Source: Clostridium sp. Marseille-P299 (GTDB lineage Bacteria; Bacillota; Clostridia; Lachnospirales; Lachnospiraceae). Taken from it: DNA of 64,000 bases. Below, one piece after another: positions 1 to 9,180 of this stretch (position 1 is its first letter; each line of letters opens with the position of its first letter). The translations under genes and the position numbers were made by a program. Under the pieces are notes generated by a model. It saw nothing but the letters and a program-made list of their open reading frames with translations. It searched no databases and was not told the origin of the DNA. The stretch spans positions 15,001 through 79,000 of the forward strand of contig NZ_FJVE01000005.1 in assembly GCF_900078195.1 (NCBI RefSeq), in the 5' to 3' direction.

Positions 1-7
1 TATTAGT

Positions 8-15
8 TCCTCCTA
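8..15 (-). promoter_or_regulatory. Ribosome binding site of a gene beyond the left edge
   Basis: On the minus strand the sequence reads AGGAGGAA a few bases before the window edge. It suggests a minus-strand gene whose start codon lies just outside the window. Nothing of that gene is visible. Confidence 0.5.
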
Positions 16-71
16 AAATAATTTCTTTTGCGCACTCTTCAAATAACGTTCAAACTACTTATTACTAACAT

Positions 72-100
72 GTATTAATCATACACTATTTAATTTTCAA
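72..100 (-). promoter_or_regulatory. Candidate promoter for the gene beyond the left edge
   Basis: The minus strand carries TTGAAA, a 17-base spacer and TAATAC, a fair sigma-A type promoter reading toward the left edge. It would serve the gene whose ribosome site lies at 8-15. Confidence 0.35.
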
Positions 101-207
101 AAGCCATATCCCATTTTAACAAATAAATTTTTCACGATTTGTGTAATTTGTATACTCTTTGTACAAAGAAGTATTTTTACTCAGAAATTCACTGTTTTCA
201 AGTATTT

Positions 208-1080
208 TTACTGTTTATATTCTATAAACCCCTCCCCCATTACTTCTCGGACATCACTTACTATAACAAAAGCTTTCTCATCTTTTTCGTTTACTATATC
301 AATAAGCTTAACCATTTCCTTCTTTGAAACAACACAAAAAAGCATCTTTTTCTCACTATTAGAATACATTCCAGTTGCATTAAGTCCCGTTACCCCACGG
401 TCCATAACTTCTAGAATTTCTTGTGCTATTTCAAGATAGTTGTCTGATATAATGTATGCCACTTTTGCAAATTTAAGACCTTCTAATAATCCATCTGATA
501 TTTTAGAAGTAATGTAAATGGCTATAATAGCATACAATGCTTTGTTAATACCAAATACAAACACACCTAATGTTACAACACACGCATCCACAACTAAGAG
601 GATTGTTGGAACAGATATATGCTTTTTCTTTTCATGAATCAGCATACTTAATAGATCCGTGCCACCAGTTGTAGTCATCGTTGCTAAAACTAATCCCAAT
701 CCTGTTCCTGTAACAACTCCACCAAATACTGCTGCCAAAAATATATCATCTGAAAATATCTCTATGCTCGGAAGTAAAGCAATAAATGTTGTTAAGCTTA
801 ACGCCGCAAACAATGTTTTGCCTAATTTCTTTTTCCCCAATATAAAATAAGCGGATATAAAAAGAGGTAAATTACACGCCAAGTCTGTTACCCAAAGTGG
901 GATTCCACCCTCAAATTTTAAACCTGATATATATTTTACAACAATAGCAAGACCACTTACACCACCTGTTACCATTCCCATAGGATCGTATACGCATTTG
1001 ATTGATACAGCAACCAAAAATGTTCCAATCACTATATAAATCAAATCTCTAGACTTCAACTTCTTTAACAAAAGTTCCAT
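208..1080 (-). CDS. YitT family membrane protein (DUF161 with C-terminal DUF2179)
   Basis: A 290-residue protein with about five hydrophobic segments in its first 190 residues, then a soluble C-terminal domain of about 80 residues that includes a VTGLNATGMYS-like stretch. This is the layout of the Firmicutes YitT/YpjC/YqfU family, which has no established biochemical role; transport is only assumed. The start at 1080 is preferred over the in-frame ATG at 1098 because GGAGGT lies inside that extension, a few bases before the codon for MELLLKK. It stands alone between AT-rich gaps, with no clear partner. Confidence 0.85.
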   Translation of the reverse strand: MELLLKKLKSRDLIYIVIGTFLVAVSIKCVYDPMGMVTGGVSGLAIVVKYISGLKFEGGIPLWVTDLACNLPLFISAYFILGKKKLGKTLFAALSLTTFIALLPSIEIFSDDIFLAAVFGGVVTGTGLGLVLATMTTTGGTDLLSMLIHEKKKHISVPTILLVVDACVVTLGVFVFGINKALYAIIAIYITSKISDGLLEGLKFAKVAYIISDNYLEIAQEILEVMDRGVTGLNATGMYSNSEKKMLFCVVSKKEMVKLIDIVNEKDEKAFVIVSDVREVMGEGFIEYKQ

Positions 1081-1289
1081 AATACCTCCAAAATTCATAA
1101 ACCTATAATATCACTAACTTTTCTTTATCATGCTGTATCTACCAATCGATGTTTATAATCCCATGACACAGTATGGTAAATCATAAATCCTTTATAAAAT
1201 TAAACTACATACATTTAAATAGTTTATACAAATCTTTCTAAATTAATTATAATTTGTAATTAAACGACGAATCTTTAAAATGCAACCGA

Positions 1290-2105
1290 TTATGAAATAT
1301 TACAAAACTCTAAAATACTTCTCTTTATCTCCTCTAACTCAGGAACAAAGGATTCATTCTTTTGCTCCCCTTGAATTATTTCAAAAGATAAATCAGAAGT
1401 AGATAGTGTTTCATAAGTTTCTAGATAATTAAATCGACGCTCTAACGAAAAGCTTGACTCTTGCATTTCATTAATTTTTAAAAGCGTTTCTTTAGTATTC
1501 TTTTTCGTTACAATATTATTTATAGAAGAGGTCCATTCTTCTTTTAATACTTCTATTCCATTCTTATTTGTTTCAAATAGTTTTTTATAATTCTCCGTAT
1601 TCATTACCAAATAGTAATCCATATGTACACCAAATGCCTCTTCTACAATATCCATACCATATGTATAAGCATCCTCATTTCCAAAATATTGATATAACAT
1701 GGAAAGTTTCATCATTTGTGGTACGGAGACATAAGTCTCTTTCAATTTTTGAAACAGCGTATTCGATAATGTTATTTTCGTTGTTGTTGGTATGGTTAGA
1801 AATTTTAACTTATTTGTTTTACAGTTTAATAACTCTACTAACATATATTCAATTTGATTATTTTCTTCATTTAATATAAAATATAATGTTTTTGTATTTA
1901 GTTTTAAACTTACTTCTTCTGGTGTTATCTCTACCGGTTCTTTGCTTATTTCGTTTTTCTTATTTACCATATAATCAATAACTGATTCGGGTAGCTGATA
2001 ATGATTATTAATCAATTGGTACCCTGTTATTGCTAGGCAAATGGGTACTAATATTATAATAGAAGTAGCAATCACCGTTTTTATTATTCCTTTTCTTATG
2101 CTCAC
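1290..2105 (-). CDS. Divergent LytR-CpsA-Psr-like membrane-anchored protein
   Basis: A 271-residue protein with one N-terminal membrane segment (about residues 8-30) and an extracytoplasmic body. Residues 90-180 follow the pattern of the LCP domain, which moves wall polymers from lipid carriers to peptidoglycan: FLTIPTTTKI sits where LCP proteins have the SIPRDT strand, and DIVEEAFGVHMDYYLVMNTENYKKLFE matches the segment before the usual GGV loop. The conserved arginine and aspartate of that motif are absent, as is the GGV loop, so activity is doubtful. The GTG start has AAGG upstream. The family call rests on motif pattern only. Confidence 0.5.
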   Translation of the reverse strand: MSIRKGIIKTVIATSIIILVPICLAITGYQLINNHYQLPESVIDYMVNKKNEISKEPVEITPEEVSLKLNTKTLYFILNEENNQIEYMLVELLNCKTNKLKFLTIPTTTKITLSNTLFQKLKETYVSVPQMMKLSMLYQYFGNEDAYTYGMDIVEEAFGVHMDYYLVMNTENYKKLFETNKNGIEVLKEEWTSSINNIVTKKNTKETLLKINEMQESSFSLERRFNYLETYETLSTSDLSFEIIQGEQKNESFVPELEEIKRSILEFCNIS

Positions 2106-2190
2106 ACTCTTTTACCTTCCTTGAATAAAATCTCTTCACCTTACTATAAAATCATATATTTCACATGAATTACAAACTCCAAGTTTTAAA

Positions 2191-2216
2191 TATGCTATAA
2201 TATGTAGTATAGCATA
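2191..2216 (+). promoter_or_regulatory. Inverted repeat over a -10 box upstream of the SDR gene
   Basis: TATGCTAT and ATAGCATA form perfect 8-bp arms around a 10-base spacer. A TATAAT box (2196-2201) overlaps the left arm, so a regulator bound here could block transcription of the SDR gene about 75 bases downstream. No good -35 box is visible. Confidence 0.35.
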
Positions 2217-2289
2217 AGTACATAATAAAGTTAACAATTAAAAAGGTGCTAGATTCATAATATGAAATGAAATCAGAATGGAGAAAAAC

Positions 2290-3021
2290 ATGAAATCAAG
2301 AGTTGCATTAGTCACTGGTTCTACAAGAGGAATCGGAAGAGCCATAGCCATAAAACTTGCAAAAGAAGGTTACTCTATCGTTCTTAATGGAGTAAAAAAT
2401 CGTGAGCTTTTATTACAACTTGAAAATGAAATAAAGTCCTATGGATGCGATTGTCTCTCCTTTCTAGGAGACATCGGTTCCTACGAAGTCGCACATGAAC
2501 TTTTCCAACAAATTGAACAACGTTTTGGGTCTGTAGACATACTTATCAACAATGCTGGTATTTCTTATGTAGGTTTATTCACAGATATGACGAAACAAGA
2601 CTGGGATAAGTTAATAAATACGAATTTAGACTCTATTTTTAACTGCTGCCATTTTGCAGTACCAGCCATGGTCTCTAAAAAATACGGAAAAATTATTAAT
2701 ATATCATCTGTTTGGGGTTGTGTTGGTGCTTCATGTGAAGTAGCTTACTCCGCTTCTAAGGGAGCCGTAAACTCATTTACGAAAGCACTTGCAAAGGAGC
2801 TTGCACCTAGTAATATTCAAGTAAATGCAATTGCATGTGGGGCGATCGATACCGATATGAATCGTTGTTTTACAGACGATGAGCTTAGAATGCTTGAAGA
2901 TGAAATTCCAAGTGGAAGAATGGGGAAAGCTGAAGAAGTTGCTGAACTAGTATATGATTTATGTAAAGGACATACTTATTTGACAGGACAAGTCATTAAA
3001 TTTGATGGTGCGTGGATATAG
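2290..3021 (+). CDS. Short-chain dehydrogenase/reductase, FabG-like
   Basis: A 243-residue Rossmann-fold enzyme of the classical SDR family, whose members reduce or oxidise a keto/hydroxyl group with NAD(P)H. Visible motifs are the cofactor loop TGSTRGIG (9-16), NNAG (87-90), the catalytic serine region NISS (near 139), and the YSASK pair Tyr153 and Lys157. It resembles 3-oxoacyl-ACP reductase, but no fatty-acid genes are nearby, so the substrate is open. The start at 2290 is preferred over the ATG at 2278 because GGAGA lies five bases before it. A strong terminator follows. Confidence 0.85.
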   Translation: MKSRVALVTGSTRGIGRAIAIKLAKEGYSIVLNGVKNRELLLQLENEIKSYGCDCLSFLGDIGSYEVAHELFQQIEQRFGSVDILINNAGISYVGLFTDMTKQDWDKLINTNLDSIFNCCHFAVPAMVSKKYGKIINISSVWGCVGASCEVAYSASKGAVNSFTKALAKELAPSNIQVNAIACGAIDTDMNRCFTDDELRMLEDEIPSGRMGKAEEVAELVYDLCKGHTYLTGQVIKFDGAWI

Positions 3022-3067
3022 CATTTAGACTGGCATTCTACTATTTATGATAAATAAACAATTTACC

Positions 3068-3135
3068 AAAAGAGGTTGCTGTAAAATCAAATTTACCTAA
3101 GTATCCTTTGATTTTACAACAACCTCTTTTTTTAT
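3068..3135 (+). terminator. Rho-independent terminator after the SDR gene
   Basis: A long near-perfect hairpin: AAAGAGGTTG plus TAAAATCAAA pair with TTTGATTTTA plus CAACCTCTTT, followed by a T-run on the plus strand. It ends the SDR transcript before the convergent gene at 3155. Confidence 0.85.
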
Positions 3136-3154
3136 TTTTAAATCTTATAAGACA

Positions 3155-4030
3155 CTATTTAAAAAGTGATGTTTCACTTATTTTAATTGAATAGGTCCCT
3201 AAACTATCCATACGATCTTTATATATTTTTATATAGTAGGTTCCTTTAGGTAGGGCCTTACCTATACCAAAATGAGTACCCCTCAGTTCTTTCGCTCCAC
3301 CATATATTTCTCCATTGGAATTACATAATTCAAACTTTAATGCTCCTTCTGTCTTTGTAATCACTTTAATATCCAGTTCTTTGTATTTTGATATTGTAAA
3401 TTGAAACCAATCCACATCCTCTAGAGAATCCGATACCGTACAAAATCCTTTTACTCCAATTCCTCCAACTGCAATTGGCATTGCGTTTTCCTTACTTGAA
3501 CCTGCTATATCAATCATTCTAGTAGAAGTATACGTAATATCATAAGCTCCACAACTAGTATTTAATTGAATATAATAAGTTCCCTCACTCAGAATGAGTT
3601 TTTTCGATACACTACCATAAACTCCATTTACATGATTCGTATAATGTAATGTTTCTACCCCCAAGGTTTCTTTATTACTATCTAAAATCTGTAACTTAAC
3701 AGAATTCATTTTAGTATTGTTTTGTGGAGTAATTGTAACACTCATAGTTCCTGAACTTTTCATTGTTATTTGATATAATTTTATCCCTGAAGAATCATCT
3801 TGATATCCATTATAGTTTTTCCGTGGTTCTATCGTTATAATATTATTAGCCTCAAGATTATTATTAGATTTCGTCTTTATTTCTGAATTATTGGTAATCA
3901 ATTGTTTATTGGCATCCATTCTTTTAATACTATTTTCAGCACCTTTTACTGATATAGTTCCAGCAAGTACCATTGCGATTAATAACAATCCACTTACTAC
4001 TTTACCTATAACTTTTAGTCTCATTGACAT
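3155..4030 (-). CDS. Secreted protein with PPC-like beta-sandwich domains
   Basis: A 291-residue exported protein of unknown function. The N-terminus is a signal peptide (MSMRLKVIG, a hydrophobic core LLLIAMVLAGTISV, then a cut near VKGAEN). The mature part holds two similar modules, each with a late GTYYIQL or GTYYIKI strand; the second contains DVDWFQFTISKYKELDIKV. This is the pattern of bacterial pre-peptidase C-terminal (PPC) domains, often attached to secreted hydrolases, but no catalytic domain is present. The start at 4030 is chosen because AAGGAG (4038-4043) lies seven bases upstream, inside the longer frame from 4048. Confidence 0.65.
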   Translation of the reverse strand: MSMRLKVIGKVVSGLLLIAMVLAGTISVKGAENSIKRMDANKQLITNNSEIKTKSNNNLEANNIITIEPRKNYNGYQDDSSGIKLYQITMKSSGTMSVTITPQNNTKMNSVKLQILDSNKETLGVETLHYTNHVNGVYGSVSKKLILSEGTYYIQLNTSCGAYDITYTSTRMIDIAGSSKENAMPIAVGGIGVKGFCTVSDSLEDVDWFQFTISKYKELDIKVITKTEGALKFELCNSNGEIYGGAKELRGTHFGIGKALPKGTYYIKIYKDRMDSLGTYSIKISETSLFK

Positions 4031-4204
4031 CCATATACTCCTTTCCATATATTTGTTTTAATTGTAATTTTTTGTGTTTCATATATATTTTACTACATCC
4101 CTTAAATCTTTTCCATGTTTTTACTATTTTAATGTAATCTTAATATATTTAAGAGCTCATATTACTACATATAAAATTATATGGCCCATTCCTTTATTTC
4201 CTAT

Positions 4205-4250
4205 AAAATAAAAAAGATATCGTAAAATTTAATTTACGACATCTTATTAA
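4205..4250 (-). terminator. Terminator after the CarD-family gene
   Basis: On the minus strand, AAGATGTCGTAAA pairs with TTTACGATATCTT and is followed by TTTTATTTT. It lies directly behind the stop codon of the CarD-family gene. Confidence 0.8.
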
Positions 4251-4251
4251 A

Positions 4252-4755
4252 CTATTCTTCATTAATACCCATAGCTTCTTTTATTTTTGATTTTGCCTCT
4301 TCCATAGTTATATCAAATATAACTGAACACTCAGCACTAACTAATTTACCTGCTTTTTGAAGATTTTTATCATCGCTCATATTCAGTCTCTTACCAGTTT
4401 TATTTCTGCGATTACGTTCCATTGTAATCCCCTTAATCACTTGTAAGCATTTTTTAAATTCACAGGATTTTATAGCTTCCCTAAATTCTTTATCTCTTAG
4501 TTTATCATTTGTACTATATAACTCTTCCATTTTTGGCACCTCTGATAAATAGCTTTCTGCCTCCTCTTTGGTTATAACTGACCTCATGAAAACTTTATCA
4601 TTATTTATCTTCACATATATCGTGCCGCCATTATCGCATATCGGCTGCAATGTATAATACCTTTCATCAGTGGTAACAAAATCAGGTACACCAATATCTG
4701 TGATTTTACATACGCCTCCATTTTCATAAACTATTACATCATTGATTTGATACAT
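4252..4755 (-). CDS. CarD-family transcription regulator (CdnL/TRCF RNA polymerase-interacting domain)
   Basis: A 167-residue protein. Its first 60 residues (MYQINDVIVYENGGVCKITDIG, then YYTLQPICDNGGTIYVKIND) match the CarD/CdnL N-terminal Tudor-like fold, which binds the RNA polymerase beta subunit. The helical remainder fits the CarD C-terminal domain that contacts promoter DNA. In other bacteria such proteins stabilise open complexes at stable-RNA promoters. It is monocistronic, with a promoter around 4841 and a terminator behind it. Confidence 0.8.
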   Translation of the reverse strand: MYQINDVIVYENGGVCKITDIGVPDFVTTDERYYTLQPICDNGGTIYVKINNDKVFMRSVITKEEAESYLSEVPKMEELYSTNDKLRDKEFREAIKSCEFKKCLQVIKGITMERNRRNKTGKRLNMSDDKNLQKAGKLVSAECSVIFDITMEEAKSKIKEAMGINEE

Positions 4756-4840
4756 TTTAATACCTACTTTCTGTGCTATGCCAATAGAAATCGCTAGTCC
4801 AACAACACAAATTGTTATTAAAAAAGCCTGTTATACTTAT

Positions 4841-4849
4841 ATTATAGCA
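4841..4849 (-). promoter_or_regulatory. Extended -10 promoter of the CarD-family gene
   Basis: On the minus strand TGCTATAAT is a perfect extended -10 element, about 85 bases before the CarD-family start. No strong -35 box lies 17 bases further up, which is typical for extended -10 promoters. Confidence 0.5.
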
Positions 4850-5040
4850 CAATTTTCGAAAAAATTCCATACATTCTGAATTAATCATTTGTAGTAGTTA
4901 AATTTCCCCATATTTTGGCTTTATTAAGTTGTTATTCTCAAATTTTATTTTTATATTCATCTAAAGAGAGCCTTTTTATTTATATTAAAGAAGGTTACAT
5001 ATGAATAACAAAATCAGCATATAAAAACCGATTATATTTA

Positions 5041-5069
5041 TTGACAAAAACTCCTTACTCTAAGACAAT
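5041..5069 (+). promoter_or_regulatory. Candidate promoter of the Eis-like acetyltransferase gene
   Basis: TTGACA, a 17-base spacer and GACAAT read toward the acetyltransferase gene, with a leader of about 95 bases. Confidence 0.5.
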
Positions 5070-5171
5070 ATTTGTATATTATCCAGTTATTTTTGCATCA
5101 ATAAATCCTTCTCCAATTGTGATGCATTATTTACTGAGAACAATAGAAAGGTATACAATGGGGTGTTGTAT

Positions 5172-6398
5172 ATGATTGTTAGAAAAATAAAACCAGAAGA
5201 ATTAAAACGTACGAATGAGCTATTTGCAATTGCTTTTGAATTTGAAATGGATAACACAAAAACAGCTGACGAAATTTACGAAAAAAGTTTTAACAATTCC
5301 AAATCTAGAGATGATGTATATTGTCTTGAACGTTGGGCTGCCTTTGAAGATGATAACATGACAATGATGAGCAATTTTATAGCAACTCCTTTCTCAATAC
5401 AGTTTGATGGCCACCATTGCAAAATGGTTGGCATCGGTGGGGTTGCTACCTTACCTCAATACCGTAGAACTGGAGGTATCAGAGCCTGTTTTGAAGCAGC
5501 GCTACCTTCCATGTATGAAAGTAGTGTTGATTTTTCATATCTCTATCCTTTTTCAACTGCCTACTATAGAAAATTTGGTTATGAAATATGCTGTGAGCGC
5601 TTACGATATCGAATTCGCTTAAGTTCTATTCCATTCGCTCAGCTAGATGGCTCTTGTTATCTGCTTGAACAAGGACATACGATGAAAAATGATATTCAAG
5701 ACATATACGAGACGTGGCAAAATAAATACAATATGATGGTTATAAACGAAGCTTATGAATATGAATGGGTAAATCAAGTTAATCCTGCGAAAGATCAGAC
5801 ATTTACATATCTATATAAGGCAAGAAATGGTGTTCCAAAAGGATTTATGACTTTTGTTAAGGAGCGACAAGGCTTTGAACAGCATTTAAAATGTACCCGA
5901 TTCTTTTTTAAAGATGCAGAAGGTTTCCAAGGACTAATGAATCTTGCCTACACTTATTCAAGCGACCATCTCTACATAACTTTTGAAATCCCAACGGATT
6001 GTGATATTACATTATTTCTGCCTGAATGGTCGATGGGTGCTGGTTCCTGTGAAATAGTACATTGTGGTATGGTTCGAGTTGTCAATGTAATGCAGGTATT
6101 AAAAAAGGCACGTTACATAGGAAACGGTAGTATAATTATTGAAATCAGTGACACTATCATACCACAAAACAATAATCGCTTTTACGTTAGTTTTGTTGAC
6201 GGAAAAGCAATTACAGTTTGTACTACTGAGGAACAAGCAGATATTTCACTTAGCATATCACAATTTTCACGCTTTATTGCTGGTGCCTGCGATACAAAGG
6301 CAATCACTTTTCTAGATTCTATTAACACCAATACTGACTATAGTACATTAGCAAGCGTATTTTATAAAAAACCACTATTAATTACGCAGTATTTTTAA
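5172..6398 (+). CDS. Eis-like GNAT N-acetyltransferase with C-terminal SCP2-type domain
   Basis: A 408-residue protein with the three-part Eis build: an N-terminal GNAT domain containing the acetyl-CoA loop VGIGGVATLPQYRRTGGIRACFE (about residues 87-109), a second degenerate GNAT domain, and a C-terminal sterol-carrier-like domain ending in SISQFSRFIAGA. Eis enzymes in other bacteria acetylate amines, including aminoglycosides and lysines; the substrate here is unknown. The ATG at 5172 is preferred over the GTG at 5163, with GGGGTG just upstream. It is monocistronic, with a promoter near 5041 and a shared terminator at 6461. Confidence 0.8.
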   Translation: MIVRKIKPEELKRTNELFAIAFEFEMDNTKTADEIYEKSFNNSKSRDDVYCLERWAAFEDDNMTMMSNFIATPFSIQFDGHHCKMVGIGGVATLPQYRRTGGIRACFEAALPSMYESSVDFSYLYPFSTAYYRKFGYEICCERLRYRIRLSSIPFAQLDGSCYLLEQGHTMKNDIQDIYETWQNKYNMMVINEAYEYEWVNQVNPAKDQTFTYLYKARNGVPKGFMTFVKERQGFEQHLKCTRFFFKDAEGFQGLMNLAYTYSSDHLYITFEIPTDCDITLFLPEWSMGAGSCEIVHCGMVRVVNVMQVLKKARYIGNGSIIIEISDTIIPQNNNRFYVSFVDGKAITVCTTEEQADISLSISQFSRFIAGACDTKAITFLDSINTNTDYSTLASVFYKKPLLITQYF

Positions 6399-6460
6399 CT
6401 CATAAACATGAAGCACTTTATGGCTCTACGTTCATAAATCTTAAGAATCAGAATAAATAA

Positions 6461-6510
6461 AACCCCCTGTTATATATCACGATAATGTGAACAATAACAG
6501 AGGGTTTTTT
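6461..6510. terminator. Bidirectional terminator between the acetyltransferase gene and the sugar ABC operon
   Basis: AACCCCCTGTTAT pairs with ATAACAGAGGGTT (one mismatch), followed by T6 on the plus strand and by T-rich sequence on the minus strand. It can close both convergent units. Confidence 0.85.
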
Positions 6511-6537
6511 AACTTGCTAAATAGAACTTTTTAAAAA

Positions 6538-8166
6538 CTATTTTTTATCATTTAAGTATTTTTGTAACTGAGTATTAGCTTCTCCTACTACCTTATCCAT
6601 ACCATTATCTTTTAATTTTTGTATGAATTTTGGTAATGCATCGCTAGGATCAACAGTACCTGTATTTAGTGCAAGAGCATATTCTGCTGCAACGTTTGCT
6701 AAAGCACCAAGTTCTGTTTCAACACTAGTTGAATTAAATGCCCATCCAAGGATTGGAATAGAACCAGCAGCACCATAATATGCCTTAAAGTCTTCCCAGA
6801 AATTTAGTCCCTGACCTTCTTGTGGAGGTAATTGTGTAACGTTACCCATACCATTTGTCCATGGCATATAATCATCACGTTTTTCAGTAAATACAACTTC
6901 TCCATTTACCATATTATAATGAACACCCTCAACACCATAGTTAAGTAATGTCATAAGATATGGATCTGTGTTTAAGAGATTAAGGAACATCATAGCACGC
7001 TCAGGATTTTTTGATGCTGTAGAAATAGCCATCATAGCTCCTTGAGAGGATGTTGTATCAACATAAGCTGGTGTTGCTGGAACCATTTCTACATGTATTC
7101 CACGCTCTTTACTTGCTTGAAGTTCATAACCAAGAGCATAACTTTGTGTTCCGATTAAATAAGAACCTGTAAGCTGTTTGTTTGCACGTGTATCATTTGC
7201 TTGATTTGCATTACCCATTGCAGGATCAATGTATCCAGCTAAATAGTATTCACGAGTCTTCTCAACAAATTTCTTATATTCAGGAGTTTCAAATTTACTT
7301 AAAATTTGATTTCCATAAGGACCTTCTGCTGCAGTATCTGTTGGATTAATGTAATAAGATAGAAGATTATTTGTACCAGAATCACCAGTTACAATAATAG
7401 AGTTATTTACCATTCTTTCAAGAACAGCACCTTCTACTAATAATGGATAGAAGTCAGCGCCTTCTCCTGCCTTAACTGTAGCAAGAATGTCACCAAATCC
7501 ATAGTAATCTGTATTCTTAATATCATCTAATGTATAACCATACTTCTCTAATAATGTAACATTAATATCCCAGCAGTTTTGAGTAGCAATATCTTTATAA
7601 CCAGGTACTGCATATACACCCACACCATCAGCGCCATCTACTTTCGCACCGTCAGTTAAAACTTTTGGTATAAGATTCCATAAGTCGCTTGCATACTTTT
7701 CAATCAAGTTATTCGCAGGATCGTCTAATTTAACCCATGCACCTTTTCTAGCAAATGCATTATATTCATCTGCACTCCAAGAGCATGTAAAATAGATGTC
7801 AACATCATCGCCACCGTTGATTGCAAGAACTGCGTTTGTATCAAAGTCACCCCATGTTCCCCAGATTGGTTCTAGAGTAACATTAAGCTTCTCTTTTAAA
7901 TACTCATTAGCTTTTTCTAATACTGCTGTATCATCAGTTACGTTACTTCCATGAAGATACCATTTAAGAGTTACTGGTTTGGATATATCGATTTCTGTAT
8001 CATTTGTATCTGGTGCTTTTGTTGGATCGTCCTTTGCTGCTGTTGTTGGTGTTGTCTCAGTTTGAGTCTTTGGGGAATCAACCTTTTCTGTTGGCTTTTT
8101 AGCACAACCGGATAATACCGTTGCTAACAACATAATGGAAAGGATAATTGATAGTACCTTTTTCAT
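6538..8166 (-). CDS. Carbohydrate ABC transporter substrate-binding lipoprotein
   Basis: A 542-residue family 1 extracellular solute-binding protein of the LipO type. The signal peptide ends in the lipobox LSGC with Cys21, predicting lipid anchoring outside the membrane. A Thr/Asp/Pro-rich linker follows, then the binding domain (begins near PVTLKWYLHGSN; TWGDFDTNAVLAINGGDDVDIYF). It is the last gene of the operon, 56 bases behind the second permease, as is usual for LplB/LplC systems that import oligosaccharides. The sugar cannot be read from sequence. No ATPase gene is present. Confidence 0.9.
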   Translation of the reverse strand: MKKVLSIILSIMLLATVLSGCAKKPTEKVDSPKTQTETTPTTAAKDDPTKAPDTNDTEIDISKPVTLKWYLHGSNVTDDTAVLEKANEYLKEKLNVTLEPIWGTWGDFDTNAVLAINGGDDVDIYFTCSWSADEYNAFARKGAWVKLDDPANNLIEKYASDLWNLIPKVLTDGAKVDGADGVGVYAVPGYKDIATQNCWDINVTLLEKYGYTLDDIKNTDYYGFGDILATVKAGEGADFYPLLVEGAVLERMVNNSIIVTGDSGTNNLLSYYINPTDTAAEGPYGNQILSKFETPEYKKFVEKTREYYLAGYIDPAMGNANQANDTRANKQLTGSYLIGTQSYALGYELQASKERGIHVEMVPATPAYVDTTSSQGAMMAISTASKNPERAMMFLNLLNTDPYLMTLLNYGVEGVHYNMVNGEVVFTEKRDDYMPWTNGMGNVTQLPPQEGQGLNFWEDFKAYYGAAGSIPILGWAFNSTSVETELGALANVAAEYALALNTGTVDPSDALPKFIQKLKDNGMDKVVGEANTQLQKYLNDKK

Positions 8167-8221
8167 AAATAACTCCTCCTAAATTATTTTTTTATGTAAG
8201 CGGTAGCTTTGCTAACCGTTC

Positions 8222-9166
8222 TTACCCCTTTACAGAACCAATTGTCAAGCCTGAAATAATGTAACGTTGGAAAAATGGATAAGCACATGCAATTGGTACA
8301 ACAATCAGTACTACTAAAGCCATACGCAAACTATCCGATGGTAAATTGGCTCGAATATTTGCTGCTTCTACTCCTAGAATATTCGCATTCTTTACTAAAA
8401 ACTCAACATTATTTTGCATCTGCATTAATAAATATTGAAGAGGATAATACTTTGCATCACGCACATATAACATTGCAATAAACCATTCATTCCAATATGC
8501 CAATGCATTTAGTAATCCAACCGTTGCGATACCTGGTTTTGCTATCGGAATTATAATTCTAAATAATGTGTTATACTCTCCACTGCCATCAATGGCTGCT
8601 GCTTCAATCAAAGAATCTGGAACTGAGCTTTGAAAAAAGGTTCTCATAATGATAATATTGAATGGACTTACTAACATAGGAACAATTAAAGCTGCATAAT
8701 TATCACTTAATCCTAGTAAAGTCTTACAAACTACATATGTTGGAGCGAGTCCACCACCAAACATCATAGTAAAAAAACTAAAAAATGAAAAAAACCTACG
8801 ATACTTAAAATCTTGACGGAATAAAGCGTAAGAATACAATATACACATTAAAACACTTAAAATTGTACCTAAGATTGTTATAAAAAAACTATTAAAATAG
8901 GACCTCCATAACTGATCACCTAAGTCAATTACATATTTATATGCATCCAGCGCCCATTCCTTCGGCCAAAATGAATAACCTATTTCACGTATACTGTCCA
9001 TTGATGTAAAAGAAATTATAACAACAAATATAAAAGGAACAATGCACAATAAGCAGAACAAACCCAAAATAATATATATGATAATCTCTGCGGGTACACT
9101 AACCGTATTGAGACGCGATTTTCTTTTACTCTTAAAGCTAGTATTAATATTTTTACTTTTATTCAT
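8222..9166 (-). CDS. Carbohydrate ABC transporter permease (LplC/MalG type)
   Basis: A 314-residue inner-membrane permease with about six membrane segments. The cytoplasmic EAA loop that contacts the ATPase reads EAAAIDGSGEYNTLFRIIIPIAKP. The C-terminal signature YPFFQRYIISGLTIGSVKG is typical of the MalG side of sugar importers. It lies 14 bases behind the first permease and 55 before the lipoprotein, so the three genes form one operon. Confidence 0.92.
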   Translation of the reverse strand: MNKSKNINTSFKSKRKSRLNTVSVPAEIIIYIILGLFCLLCIVPFIFVVIISFTSMDSIREIGYSFWPKEWALDAYKYVIDLGDQLWRSYFNSFFITILGTILSVLMCILYSYALFRQDFKYRRFFSFFSFFTMMFGGGLAPTYVVCKTLLGLSDNYAALIVPMLVSPFNIIIMRTFFQSSVPDSLIEAAAIDGSGEYNTLFRIIIPIAKPGIATVGLLNALAYWNEWFIAMLYVRDAKYYPLQYLLMQMQNNVEFLVKNANILGVEAANIRANLPSDSLRMALVVLIVVPIACAYPFFQRYIISGLTIGSVKG

Positions 9167-9180
9167 ATATATTACCCTCC

